From assembly GCA_023846275.1 (NCBI GenBank), contig CM043865.1, positions 6,374,068-6,438,067 on the forward strand: a DNA stretch of 64,000 bases, written 5' to 3'. Shown here piece after piece: positions 12,180-21,934 of the stretch. This DNA is from Vanilla planifolia. Its lineage: Eukaryota; Streptophyta; Magnoliopsida; Asparagales; Orchidaceae. Position numbers and translations under genes: made by a program. Each line of letters starts with the position of its first letter. Position 1 is the stretch's first letter. The notes beneath the pieces were generated by a model. It was not told where the DNA came from and did no database searches. It saw nothing but the letters and a program-made list of their open reading frames with translations.

Positions 12180-13080
12180 TATAATGAAGAAATTGATTAT
12201 GTACCCTTAACAAGCTTAGTCTTGTCTCTAATTATTAATTTATTCTCATATAGTTTATTCTTCAGTATCTATTTAGCTCTAATAAATTGACATGAACCTA
12301 CACCCATTACAGCTTCTTCAAAAAATATAGTTTCTATGATAAATACAGATATATAAATTCGTGTTCTAACTCATTGATTAACATATCATTTATTTGATAT
12401 CTATGGATTTTGATACGACTAAACTTATGATAGTTGTTGAATTAACTTCTCCACATTCTTTCTTATCTAATTCACTTTCTCCATTTTTTAATATAATGTT
12501 CATTAATACTCAGTATAAGTATTACATTAATTATTTTTTTATTAACTCATCAAACATAATATGTATGTTCTTAGCTAATATTTTAAATCGAATTAACAAT
12601 TTTTTTAATTGTATTTTTTTATATAAATCTAAAAAATCATGATCAATATCAAATTTATATTAATTTTCAAAAATCAAAAAAATTATCTCCAAACATGTAT
12701 GTTTATTATTTTCTTTAGTACACTCTTACATATTTTTTTAAGTAGGAGATATAAAATGATTTCATATTTTTCATTTCTTGTAATAATCATATAAATATTT
12801 ATTTCTTAAAATTTATTAAATTAAAGTTATTTTATCTTTCTATTTTTCTAATCAAAGTTTATGATCATATTTTTATTCTTATGAAATTTAACTCTAGTAA
12901 ATTTAGAAAAATCAATGTTAATCGCAAATTTAACCCTTTTTTCATGATTAACACATTTTCAATTAATCGTATTTAGCTTCAGAGGACCTCTAATTACATC
13001 TATGATGCTTATTTTATTCAAGATGGAATAGCCAACATAACTTACTCTTCTATGCCATAAAGTGTTATCACATGAATTTG
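12180..13080 (-). pseudogene. Ty1/copia pol relic
   Basis: Minus-strand translation gives LWHRRVSYVGYSILNK followed by VIRGPLK (about 12985-13060), the GAG-pre-integrase zinc-binding block LWHRRLGH...L..L. Some 750 bases further along the element, 12212-12263 gives KNKLYENKLIIRDKTKL, matching the RNKLDExGxIIRNKARLVAQG block that opens the copia reverse transcriptase. The integrase between them is too decayed to read, and the spacing is shorter than in a complete copia pol, so an internal deletion is likely. Stops occur throughout. Confidence 0.6.
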
Positions 13081-15685
13081 CAACTTAGCATTTTATTATG
13101 TTGTCTTCTAATTAATCAAATTTAATCACATGTGTCACATTTTTTAATCAATTATTAATACTTGATCATCTTTTAATATTTTGTAATATTAAGTATTAAA
13201 ACTAACAAAATAACCAAAATCACATCATTGACAAATAAGTTTTAAATGATTAATATTAATTGACACTAAAAGTCTAAAATGATTTGACATTCTAACCTAA
13301 TCTATATAAGCTTAAGATCAAGAATATTTTGTAAATGAGTCACACAAACTCACAAAGTAAGACATGTCTCCATAAGTCTTTTGAGAATCCACTTATATCG
13401 ATTATATTTTAGATTTATGAATTTTCTAATTGGACAATCAAATGTAAGAATTTTGAAAGCCCTATAATAAAATATATAAAATAATTGATAATATGTAACA
13501 AAATTGTGTAGAAAATGAAAGAAGACAGTTATAAAAAGTAATTAAAGAAGTATCTTAGAGCTATCAAGTTGACAAAATGAATAATTGTGATCTAAGTTGA
13601 TTAAATTATTAAAATACTTTGAATTATTTTTAAATATAACAAAATATGATGTGATTATACTACGTAACGTCGATTCATCTACATATGTTCTAATCTATAT
13701 AATAGCATGATAAAATGTGCATGTGTGTGCTATAAGTAAAAAAGTATAAAATAAAAAATAACTAAAGGAAATAAAAAGATTTAAGATGGTTAAGCAAATT
13801 AGATATATATTTCAAAATTTATATAAGAAGGATTTCCCAAATAACTTGATCAAGGTTTAAAGAAAACTCTAATTTAGCTTAAATATATAAAATAAGACTA
13901 TAAGAAAATCATAAATGATCTTAGATAGTTGACTCAAATTTTAAGAAAACCTTAAGATTATCTAGATGATATAATAAATAACTCCATATAGTTTTTATCA
14001 ATATCATATGGAATAATACAATATGATAAGCAAGTTTATGTTGATAATGACATTGATTAGAATGTATTAAACCCCAGGTGTTGAACGTTAATTAGAGATA
14101 AGTAGATGTACTAGATGCCAAGACTTCCGTTAGCTTTTAAGGTAATTGTTTCATGTGACTAGTAAAGCTAGAAGAGGTGAACCAAATCGCATAGTAAAAG
14201 AGTCCAAGATGTTGTGTACCTCATTACTTAAGACACTATGAGTGGATCATAAATGTGTCAAAACATGTAGTGGTGGAGTGCCATACATTCTTTAAAATCT
14301 TTGAGTCTTGAAGAACTTGGAACACATGATTAACAAAGCAAGAAAAGGTGTGCCAAATTATGTGTTAAGGATCTTGGAGTGATAGAGTGCCACAAATTAA
14401 GGAGTCTTAGAGCCCAATGAGATAATTATATGTGATTAAACTTTCTAGTAAAAAAGTGACAAATTATATGATGAAATAAAAATGTTAAGTCTTATACCAT
14501 AGATCTCATATGTTTAGAAAGAGTATCATATTATTAGTATGTTACTTAACATACACTTTAATACGTTTCATGATAATGGTGTCATAGAGACTTATGAGGT
14601 CCTACTGGATATTAGATATAATTGGTGGCAATGGTTTTATACTTTGGAGTAGCTTGTGACATTAAAAATAATTCTAGATGATACTCTTAATCATGATTTT
14701 GATTTACTCTGCTTATATAGATTTGGTATTATACCTTTGCATTGCATATTTATTTTATTATATGATTTAATGATTTCTTATCGAGTTCTAACTCATTTTT
14801 CCTTATTTTTAGTTGCAAACTCGAGGAGATTAGAGCTTAATTAGGTGTCAAAGTTGTAAGTTTTTGCATTGTTCATTTAATAGTCTAGGCATTTGCATAT
14901 TATTTTTAGTGATAGTGATGTTATTTTAGTTGTTGCTTTAATATCTGTACTCGATGGACTTGAGTTGTGTCGAACATTATATTTTGGACTTTGATGTTTA
15001 CATCCTTTCTTATATGTTGGATTATAATTTTGTGAACTATCTATGAGATAGATGACACTCTAGCATTATTGATGTGCTTGGATTATAATAAAAGCTTTGA
15101 TATGATGCTTTATTATTTTTTACATGCCAAAGTATATTGGTGGGCTATCTAATCTAAGGTGAATTATTTTTTGACTAAACTGGGTGACCAGTTGTTATAG
15201 GGATGCGATTCTTTTTTAGGTGATATATCATGAGTACGATAATTAGATTGAGATATTGTAAATTGTTGTTTGAATATTAAGTCTAGGAAATAAATGGTGA
15301 CTAGTAAAATATATTGACTTGTACATTGGTCTAATAAGATGGTTGTACTAAACAATTGTTATAAGAGAGCTAGCATATAAGCATGAAATGTTTTAATATG
15401 TACTTGTTAAATGTTTTTCTTACCAATTATCTCTTTTATAAAGTTGTTATAAATAGAATTTGTAATTGCCTAGGAATAACCTTTCATTCATTGTTGAGCT
15501 ATCATCACTGGTCGAACCTATTAAAAAATCTATTCTTATCTATCAATAGCATAAGTTAACTCGATTAATCAATGAATTTTCATCTTCAATAAACTAGTTC
15601 TCTTCTAAATTCATAATCACCCAAGTCTCAATTATAAGTTCACATTATTATATCTATTTTTTAACACAATTTGCGTTGACTATTC
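13081..15685. other. AT-rich spacer, likely old LTR debris
   Basis: No gene is seen. The segment at 14050-14850 is less AT-rich and has a pyrimidine run before ttgcaaactcgagg (about 14790-14830), which recalls the downstream part of plant gypsy LTRs, but no coding relic supports this. The last bases, up to 15685, are the 3' flank of the LINE insertion. Confidence 0.35.
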
Positions 15686-15756
15686 TTTTTTTTTTTTGAA
15701 ATGGATATATCATTATATCAAAAGTGGCAAAGCCACACAAGTTTTACAGTAGATCC

Positions 15757-17292
15757 TCAAGGGGGATCAAACAGAAAATCAGTCAGCAAGAGTTGAATGA
15801 GAGGCTGAGGAAGGGATTCCCCAGGACCCCAAATAAACTCATGAGTACAAGCTCTGCGAGCAACCCAGTCAGCAGGCTCGTTTCCCTCCCTGTGGATATG
15901 GGAAAACCGGCACGCCTCCATGGCCCTAACATACTGCAAGGAAACAGCAAACATCCCCTCCCCACTTGGTTTGGTAACCATATCCCGAGCCTCCAGAAGT
16001 GCAGCCATCGAATCAGACTGGAATTCAACTGCACGATGCTGGGGGAGAAACTCCCTCAGGAGATCAAAGGCCATCATTATAGCCTGGACCTCCATCATAT
16101 CGACAGCCACAGAGAACATCCTCCTGCCGGCCACCACAAGAGGTTTGCCAGAGCAGTCTCTAATAACAACTCCAAGACCAGCTATGGAATCCCCAACCGC
16201 GGCATCACAATTGACCTTGATCCATCCTGTAGGGGGGGGAAACCAACCGTTCGTAACAAGCAAATCCGAGGACTTGCCAGGATTCCCGCTGGACAGAGAT
16301 GAATGGATAAGATGCCTCCTGAGGGTTGTGCTTACCTCGAACCTCACCGTCCGAGACACCGAGCAAAGAGTAGGCACGAAGCCATTGTGAATAAGGGCAT
16401 TCCTCCTCGACCAGATGTAATACAGGGTGGTAGCAATTGTTGCCACATGCTGTACCGCACCGTCGCGCCGCGCCGCAGAAGAGCTTAAGAATCCACATAG
16501 CTTTTCCAAAATTTCAAACCTGGGCGCCGCACCCGTGGGCCAGCCCAACTCGCTCAGCGCAAGGCGCGCGTGGCTGGTCCCCCACACGTCCCGGGCACGT
16601 GGACAAACCCACAGCACATGCTGCAGGGTTTCCTCCTCCATGCAACCGAACGGGCACAGGGGATCACGGCTAATTCCCCGGCGAGCCTTCCATGTCGCCG
16701 TAGGCAGAAAATCGTCGGTAGCCCGCCAAAGGAAAATCCGAACCCGCGGCAACACCTTTAGCTTCCAGATTCTCCCCGTAGCTTCCTCACGCCGCCGGTC
16801 GCCGCCACCAGCAGGGGACGATTCGCGTTTGATCTGTGCATAGACGCGGCCACTGTGGACCTTCTCCTTTTCGGTATGCGTCTGGACCAGGCAATCCTGG
16901 GCGGAGTTCCGAGCACGCGGGAGGTGTCTGATTCTTTCAACAAGCTCCTCACCCGCCCAGCTGGAGATAGCTTCAAGATTCCACGCGCCGTTGTCCTTGA
17001 TGCACTCGGCAACCCTTACCGGCCACCTTGTACAGACATTGATGAACGTGGGCCAGCAGCAGATAGGCAGAACCCCGATCCAATTGTCCTCCATAAATCT
17101 CACCCGCCGCCCGTCGCCGATGCGCCACACAAAGCATGAAAACGCCGTCGGCATGGCTCCCAGGATCATTTTGCAGACGGCCGAGGCATTCCGGGGTGTC
17201 TTCATCAACGGGTCGTCGAACTCGTACTTCCTTCTCATCAAATCGACCCATTGTCCGCCCTCGCGCCCAAGGATGCGTTTACAGTTTGCCAT
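15757..17292 (-). CDS. LINE ORF2 C-terminal part: zf-RVT and RNase H
   Basis: A 511-residue open frame that directly continues the frame of the upstream reverse transcriptase part after one TAG (17293-17295). Residues 150-240 are the zf-RVT region with C213, C217, H225 and C230. Residues 355-480 are a type-I RNase H domain with all four acidic residues in place: D363 in VNCDAA, E401 in MEVQAI, D427 in QSDS and D475 in NEPADWVA. In the element's life cycle this domain would remove RNA from the RNA-DNA hybrid during target-primed reverse transcription. The nominal start ATG follows the stop codon by chance; in the intact element this is the tail of one 1419-codon ORF2. Confidence 0.9.
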   Translation of the reverse strand: MANCKRILGREGGQWVDLMRRKYEFDDPLMKTPRNASAVCKMILGAMPTAFSCFVWRIGDGRRVRFMEDNWIGVLPICCWPTFINVCTRWPVRVAECIKDNGAWNLEAISSWAGEELVERIRHLPRARNSAQDCLVQTHTEKEKVHSGRVYAQIKRESSPAGGGDRRREEATGRIWKLKVLPRVRIFLWRATDDFLPTATWKARRGISRDPLCPFGCMEEETLQHVLWVCPRARDVWGTSHARLALSELGWPTGAAPRFEILEKLCGFLSSSAARRDGAVQHVATIATTLYYIWSRRNALIHNGFVPTLCSVSRTVRFEVSTTLRRHLIHSSLSSGNPGKSSDLLVTNGWFPPPTGWIKVNCDAAVGDSIAGLGVVIRDCSGKPLVVAGRRMFSVAVDMMEVQAIMMAFDLLREFLPQHRAVEFQSDSMAALLEARDMVTKPSGEGMFAVSLQYVRAMEACRFSHIHREGNEPADWVARRACTHEFIWGPGESLPQPLIQLLLTDFLFDPP

Positions 17293-20016
17293 CTACAGGG
17301 CCTGATGCCAAATATGCAAGTCCCGCAGCCCGAGCCCGCCGGCCGCCTTCGGCGAAGATACACAGTCCCAGGAGGCGTAATGCAGCGTCCGAACGCTGCT
17401 TGTGCCGCCCCATAGGAACAGCCTGATTCTGCGTTCAATTGCTGCCATGGCTCCCACCGGCACCCAGCAGTGGCGCAAAATGTGGTTGGGGATTGCACAG
17501 AGAACCGAGGACGCCAGCACCGCCCTTCCAGCGAGCGACAGAATCCGTCCGCGCCAGCTGATTACTGTGTTGTCAATTCTTTGGATTAAGGTGCTCAGCT
17601 CTTCCTTAGTCACCCGGCGCGCAGTAATGGGGACCCCCAAGTACACCAAGGCACGGCCAGTAGTCATTCCGAGCTTCCGTGAGATTAAGCTGGCCCGCTT
17701 CTTGCTGAACCTGCTGCTGAAGTAGACGTTAGATTTGGACAGGTTAGCCTTCAATCCAGCGCTGCCCTCAAACTCCCGCAAAATGCGGCGAACTGCCCCC
17801 GCAGCCGCCCTGGAAGCTGGCGCAAAAATCAGCACATCATCCGCGAACAGGAGATGGGAAACCAACGGAGTATGCATACCCGGCCTAAATCCGAGCAGCT
17901 GCCGGGATTCATAATCCCGTATCATGCACGACAAGTACTCCATGGACATGACAAATAGGAAGGGGGATAATGGGCAGCCTTGCCGGAGACCACGACGCGG
18001 CGACACCCAGGGAAGCCGCGCTCCATTGATCAGTACAGCGTACCTGGGACCAGAAATACATGCGGTAATCCAGTTGCACCAAGTGTCAGGAAACCGCATA
18101 GCCTTCATAGTTTCGAACAGAAAATCCCAGCGAACCCTATCATAGGCCTGCTCCATGTCAACTTTCACTGCCATAAGGCCGGAGGCAGCGGTGCAAGATC
18201 GCATTTTCGATACCATCTCCTGGGCAATATTTATGTTATCTGATATACTCCTCCCTGGGACAAAGGCCGCCTGTTCCTGAGACACAAGGCTTGGCAGCAG
18301 CGACTTCAGCCTGCCAACAAGAATTCGAGCCACCACTTTATAAATTGTGTTACACAGGCTAATCGGCCTAAAATGCTCCGGGCGGCAAGCACCTTGCTTC
18401 TTCGGGATAAGAACCACAAGAGTATCCTTCCAACTCTCCGGCATACTACACCCCTCAAAAAATGCCAAGACAGCCTTAATGATGTCCCGATGCGTGACTC
18501 TCCAATACCCATTGACAAAATCCATAGTAATGCCGTCAATACCAGGGGCGCGGTTCCTTTTAATGCCCCGCATAGCCACCAAAATCTCATCTTCCGTCAC
18601 TCTTCGGCAAAGACCGGCGCCAGCCTCCTCACTGACAAACCCGGAGAGCGGGGTGATCGGAGGCAGTGGTTCCATGTAGCTATCTCCCCATTTCCGTTCA
18701 AAAAACTCGAAGACAAGACGTCTAATATTGTCGGGAGAGTCCACAATATCACCGTCAGCGTCCCGCAAAGAAGTAATGCGGTTCCCCCTATTACGAGCCG
18801 ATGCCGCGATGTGGAAGAACCTCGAGTTGCAATCCCCAAGTTGCGCCCAATGTACCTTAGCGCGCTGCCACCACCACTGTTCCTCGAGAGCACACCCCCG
18901 GTGAAAAGCAGCAACCAAAACACCAAGCCGCATATGGTCCTCATCCGACAGACCATCGCTAGATTCCCTGTTTTGGAGCTCATCAATGTCCTGCTCCAAC
19001 GCCTTGTTCCGATCAACAATATTCCCCACCTCCTGACGGCTCCACCTGCGTAATGCCCATATTAACCGCTTGAATTTTGTCATCACTATCTCCATACTGT
19101 CGCCCTTAGCATTCCTCCTCCAGGCCTTCTCCACCACCTGGAAAGATTGAGGGAAATCCAGCCACACACTATCGAACAATAGCCTGCTAGATTGCTGCCA
19201 CTGATCTCCGCCTTCCACCTTAACCAGCAATGGACAATGATCCGAACCCAGCCTGCTTAGGTGTTGAACCGAACAATTAGGAAAAGCAATCAGCCCCGCC
19301 GAATTCATGAGAGCCCGGTCCAGACGTTCAAGGATACGCGCTCCCCCCTGCTTCCCATTACTCCAAGTAAATTTGTTGCCGGAAAACCCCAAGTCCACAA
19401 GTTGAAGCTCCTGCATAATGTCCGCAAAATCCTGTTGGTCCTTGCCATAAAGAAAGCGCCGACCCCCCTGCTTTTCTTCTGGTGCCAAGATCAAATTAAA
19501 ATCTCCAGCAACTAGCAAAGGCTCATTGCTGCCGCCGAAACTCCGTACATCTTCCCAAATAATCCGTCGTCTGTGATGGCACCTTGGGCCGTAAACGAAG
19601 TAGCAATTCAACCTGCCATCGTGTGAAGTCTTGATAGTGCAAGCCATAGTATGAGATGAAGCGCCAGAGACCACAAGCTCCACCTCCTTCCTCCACAGAA
19701 TAAGAAATCCAGCAGATAGTCCCTCTGAGGGATGTGCCTCAAAATCCCATCCTCCCCCAAGCAGCCAATTAGCGTCTTTTCTGGAAAACTCCACAGCCTT
19801 TGTCTCCATTAACGCCACAACAGTAACATTCCTTTCACGGATCAACCTGCGCAAATAACTCCTGGACTTCATCTTTTTGATGCCTCTAATGTTCCACACA
19901 ATGATATTCATCTTCTGCTGCATTCCCCTGCCTTCTGCCACCACCGTAGATGGCCGCTGCGCCCCACGAAGCGCAGCCGTAAGCTGTATGCTAAGCCACA
20001 CCACCTCCCGCGCCAT
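17293..20016 (-). CDS. LINE ORF2 N-terminal part: endonuclease and reverse transcriptase
   Basis: A 907-residue frame ending at an in-frame TAG. The APE-like endonuclease starts at MNIIVWNIRG (residues 36-45) and keeps E71 (METK), Y142 (VYGP), D172/N174 (AGDFN) and D259/H260 (GSDH). The reverse transcriptase holds APGIDG (490-495), D620 in KVDMEQAYD, the GLRQGCPLSP block (676-685), FADD (724-727, catalytic D726/D727) and YLGVPI further on. No catalytic residue I could check is lost. The frame opens at 20016, overlapping the end of ORF1 by 26 bases, but Met32 or Met36 just before the endonuclease is a likelier start. The break falls in a stretch LHIWHQAL then stop, where relatives read LxxWNxALLxK, so it is a point mutation after the reverse transcriptase. 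Confidence 0.92.
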   Translation of the reverse strand: MAREVVWLSIQLTAALRGAQRPSTVVAEGRGMQQKMNIIVWNIRGIKKMKSRSYLRRLIRERNVTVVALMETKAVEFSRKDANWLLGGGWDFEAHPSEGLSAGFLILWRKEVELVVSGASSHTMACTIKTSHDGRLNCYFVYGPRCHHRRRIIWEDVRSFGGSNEPLLVAGDFNLILAPEEKQGGRRFLYGKDQQDFADIMQELQLVDLGFSGNKFTWSNGKQGGARILERLDRALMNSAGLIAFPNCSVQHLSRLGSDHCPLLVKVEGGDQWQQSSRLLFDSVWLDFPQSFQVVEKAWRRNAKGDSMEIVMTKFKRLIWALRRWSRQEVGNIVDRNKALEQDIDELQNRESSDGLSDEDHMRLGVLVAAFHRGCALEEQWWWQRAKVHWAQLGDCNSRFFHIAASARNRGNRITSLRDADGDIVDSPDNIRRLVFEFFERKWGDSYMEPLPPITPLSGFVSEEAGAGLCRRVTEDEILVAMRGIKRNRAPGIDGITMDFVNGYWRVTHRDIIKAVLAFFEGCSMPESWKDTLVVLIPKKQGACRPEHFRPISLCNTIYKVVARILVGRLKSLLPSLVSQEQAAFVPGRSISDNINIAQEMVSKMRSCTAASGLMAVKVDMEQAYDRVRWDFLFETMKAMRFPDTWCNWITACISGPRYAVLINGARLPWVSPRRGLRQGCPLSPFLFVMSMEYLSCMIRDYESRQLLGFRPGMHTPLVSHLLFADDVLIFAPASRAAAGAVRRILREFEGSAGLKANLSKSNVYFSSRFSKKRASLISRKLGMTTGRALVYLGVPITARRVTKEELSTLIQRIDNTVISWRGRILSLAGRAVLASSVLCAIPNHILRHCWVPVGAMAAIERRIRLFLWGGTSSVRTLHYASWDCVSSPKAAGGLGLRDLHIWHQAL

Positions 20017-21430
20017 TGGGCGGCTCCTTCTCCCGAGCCATCAAGGATTCTGTCAGCTTCCCCTTGATTCCACCCCTTCGAGCTTCCAGCTTCGCACCAT
20101 CCGCCCCCACGCTCCGGTCTCCAGGGCCCATCGCGAATTGAGCTCGGCTCCTGGTAGGTGAGCCTCGCCTTGATCTGCTCCTCCCGCGTTCCCTTGAGCG
20201 ACTGACCTCCCGGGAAAAGCCGGCATGCATCCTCCCACGGGTTCTTTGAGTATCCTTCCTGGGTCCATGACTAGCCATGGCCGCCGGATCCTTGCGAACA
20301 TCAGCACCGGTCTTCCTCCGTTTGTGTTGGACTAGCATCCAAGGCCCAAATCCGTGCGCTTCTCCTGTAGCCTCGGTGGGGGTATCTCCTCCATTCCTCT
20401 GTTCCACGTTTGTCTTCATTCCCGAGCATGCACTCTGTCCGGGCTGAGACACCACCTTCATAACCTGCCCAATGCATTGGCTAGCAAGATGTCCCGCGCG
20501 ACCGCATGAGAAACAAACCCTCGGCAATCCCTCGTATTCAAACTTTTGGTAGGTCCTTCCGTAGTCGCCTTTTAGCCAAACTCCCGGCTTCAGAGGTTTC
20601 GAGAGGTCTGTGCGAATACATACCCGTGCATATGACGATCTCTCCATAGCCGCCGTCCACCCATCGAGAAGGAACGGATCCCCTATAGCCTTCGCAATCC
20701 GCAGTATGTTGTCCGTATCCCAGTAGATCAGGGGAAGACCTGGAAACCGCACCCAAATCGGCGCGCACATGGCGTGGGAGTCACCGGGACTGAACTTATG
20801 CGACCAAACATCCAGGCCCATGGCTTGGCCGGCAATTTGCCACGGCCCCCCGAGCCACACTTCATTCCTTTCCTCCTCTGATACGAAGTGTAAGCAGAAA
20901 CAATTTGCGGATAGATCAAACACTTTAAAGTTCGTGTGGTGGCCCCAGCGATTGAGCAGTACTCTGGCGATCATCGAAAAGGGCAGCGTGTTCCCGAATA
21001 TACGGCCTACCAGGTTATATTTGTGGAAATCGATTCGCCGTTGGCAGGCTTCAGAAGAAACTACGACTTCACCATCCTCCGCCACGTCCGGGACCGCAGC
21101 AGCACGCTCCTTGACATCGACATTAGCCGGCCGAGCAGAGGTGTTCACCAGGTTGCCATTCTGGACGTTGCGGGCTATCAATACCTCTCTGAAGCTGGCC
21201 TTAGCTGCAGCCCTATGAGTCTCCGCTTCTCCGGTACTATTGTTCTCCTCCGTGACCCCCTCTCTCGTCACCCCGTAATCGACCGCCAGTGCGGCTCCGT
21301 CAGTAGGAGGAAGAACCCCGTCAAGTGGCTGTCCAGCTTCAGACGATGATGAAGCACATTCCCTCGCCGGGGAGTTGCTAGCCGTGGTCCTTGCGCGCCG
21401 GCTGCTCCTGCGTAGTACACTTCCCACCAT
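19991..21430 (-). CDS. LINE ORF1 (DUF4283 and CCHC zinc knuckle)
   Basis: A complete 479-residue ORF1 with no stop or frameshift. Residues 1-130 are low-complexity and polar. Residues 134-290 are a DUF4283 domain (NLVGRIFG near 139, VWLGGPW near 191, PIWVRFPGLPL near 224), the nucleic-acid-binding domain typical of plant L1 ORF1. A CCHC knuckle follows at C306, C309, H314, C319. The tail (about 370-460) is basic with several RS/SR pairs. The product is expected to coat the element RNA in the ribonucleoprotein particle. It ends 26 bases inside the nominal start of ORF2. Confidence 0.92.
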   Translation of the reverse strand: MVGSVLRRSSRRARTTASNSPARECASSSSEAGQPLDGVLPPTDGAALAVDYGVTREGVTEENNSTGEAETHRAAAKASFREVLIARNVQNGNLVNTSARPANVDVKERAAAVPDVAEDGEVVVSSEACQRRIDFHKYNLVGRIFGNTLPFSMIARVLLNRWGHHTNFKVFDLSANCFCLHFVSEEERNEVWLGGPWQIAGQAMGLDVWSHKFSPGDSHAMCAPIWVRFPGLPLIYWDTDNILRIAKAIGDPFLLDGWTAAMERSSYARVCIRTDLSKPLKPGVWLKGDYGRTYQKFEYEGLPRVCFSCGRAGHLASQCIGQVMKVVSQPGQSACSGMKTNVEQRNGGDTPTEATGEAHGFGPWMLVQHKRRKTGADVRKDPAAMASHGPRKDTQRTRGRMHAGFSREVSRSRERGRSRSRRGSPTRSRAQFAMGPGDRSVGADGAKLEARRGGIKGKLTESLMAREKEPPNGAGGGVA

Positions 21431-21498
21431 CGTTAGGGCTGCAGGTCCCTTGGCGCTGCGACAGGGGTGAAGAGTCTGGTGTTCCTCAGGATCACGAT

Positions 21499-21694
21499 CT
21501 AATTAATCGTATCCCAGAACACCCCGCGTAACCAAAATTCGAAATCAAACTTGCAATAATGTGAGACTTTTATTTTAGTTGTGGTAGCAATAAACCCCTC
21601 ACGGATCGTGAATGAAGTGATCAAGCCGGCCGTTTGATTACAAATAGACCCAGCCTTCACCGGCAGGGCACCCAACTCTATAAAAAAATATTTT
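21499..21694 (-). pseudogene. Possible C-terminal fragment of a third cystatin-like gene
   Basis: Minus-strand reading from 21694 gives about 64 residues beginning KYFFIELGALPV and ending FDFEFWLRGVFWDTIN before a stop. Set against gene 2 without gaps from the shared FIE, the glycine at position 20 of each coincides (NQTAG against QKMYG, the site of the cystatin QxVxG loop). Both end about 35 residues later in a similar hydrophobic run (FDFEFW...W against FKFEWNPW). The bases before it, tttacag, would make a good splice acceptor, but no first exon or signal peptide is visible, so it is at best a broken copy. It could also be a chance frame in the LINE leader or in the promoter of gene 2. Confidence 0.35.
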
Positions 21695-21724
21695 CTGTAA
21701 ACCGACAATGTAATACTATTTTTA

Positions 21725-21823
21725 TATCTGTTTTTTTTTTTTTATATATCAACCAAGCAAACGACAGCTGCCTGGATAACAAAAAAAAAAAATCACAAAT
21801 ATATAAATAAATAAATAATATAT
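21725..21823. repeat. Simple-sequence runs (T, A and TAAA)
   Basis: A T run at 21731-21743, an A run at 21780-21792 and a short taaataaa array near 21804-21818 lie between the possible cystatin fragment and the promoter of gene 2. Confidence 0.8.
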
Positions 21824-21870
21824 ATGTCACTTTTCGATAGCCGTATACGCCTGCCTGTAGTCCGCGAAGT

Positions 21871-21878
21871 TATAAAAA
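21871..21878 (+). promoter_or_regulatory. TATA box of cystatin-like gene 2
   Basis: The sequence tataaaaa lies 64 bases before the ATG at 21935, giving a leader of roughly 30 bases. It falls inside the upstream in-frame extension that begins at 21824, which argues that translation starts at 21935 and not earlier. Confidence 0.6.
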
Positions 21879-21934
21879 CCCACGACCCAATATATTCCGC
21901 CACCGAAATAACGGAAGGGGCTGACAAATTAGCC

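Larger units (their letters stand above)
15686..21490 (-). mobile_element. Nearly intact L1-type LINE retrotransposon
   Basis: The element runs right to left. It has a short 5' leader (about 21431-21490, boundary approximate), ORF1 (19991-21430), ORF2 (15757-20016, one in-frame stop), a short 3' UTR (15698-15756) and a 12-base A tail read as T at 15686-15697. It is far richer in G and C than its surroundings, with many CpGs, so it has been deposited into AT-rich DNA rather recently. Gene content matches plant L1 elements: an ORF1 with DUF4283 and a CCHC knuckle, and an ORF2 with endonuclease, reverse transcriptase, zf-RVT and RNase H. No target-site duplication could be matched by eye. A truncated relative lies at 29727-29904. 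Confidence 0.93.

Noticed and set aside
15724..20161. Many plus-strand open frames of 60-230 residues across the LINE
   Set aside because: They are antisense shadows of the GC-rich ORF1 and ORF2 and show no domain.
21824..21934. Upstream in-frame extension of cystatin-like gene 2 giving a 161-residue protein
   Set aside because: The TATA box (21871-21878) lies inside it, and a typical signal peptide begins at the ATG at 21935.
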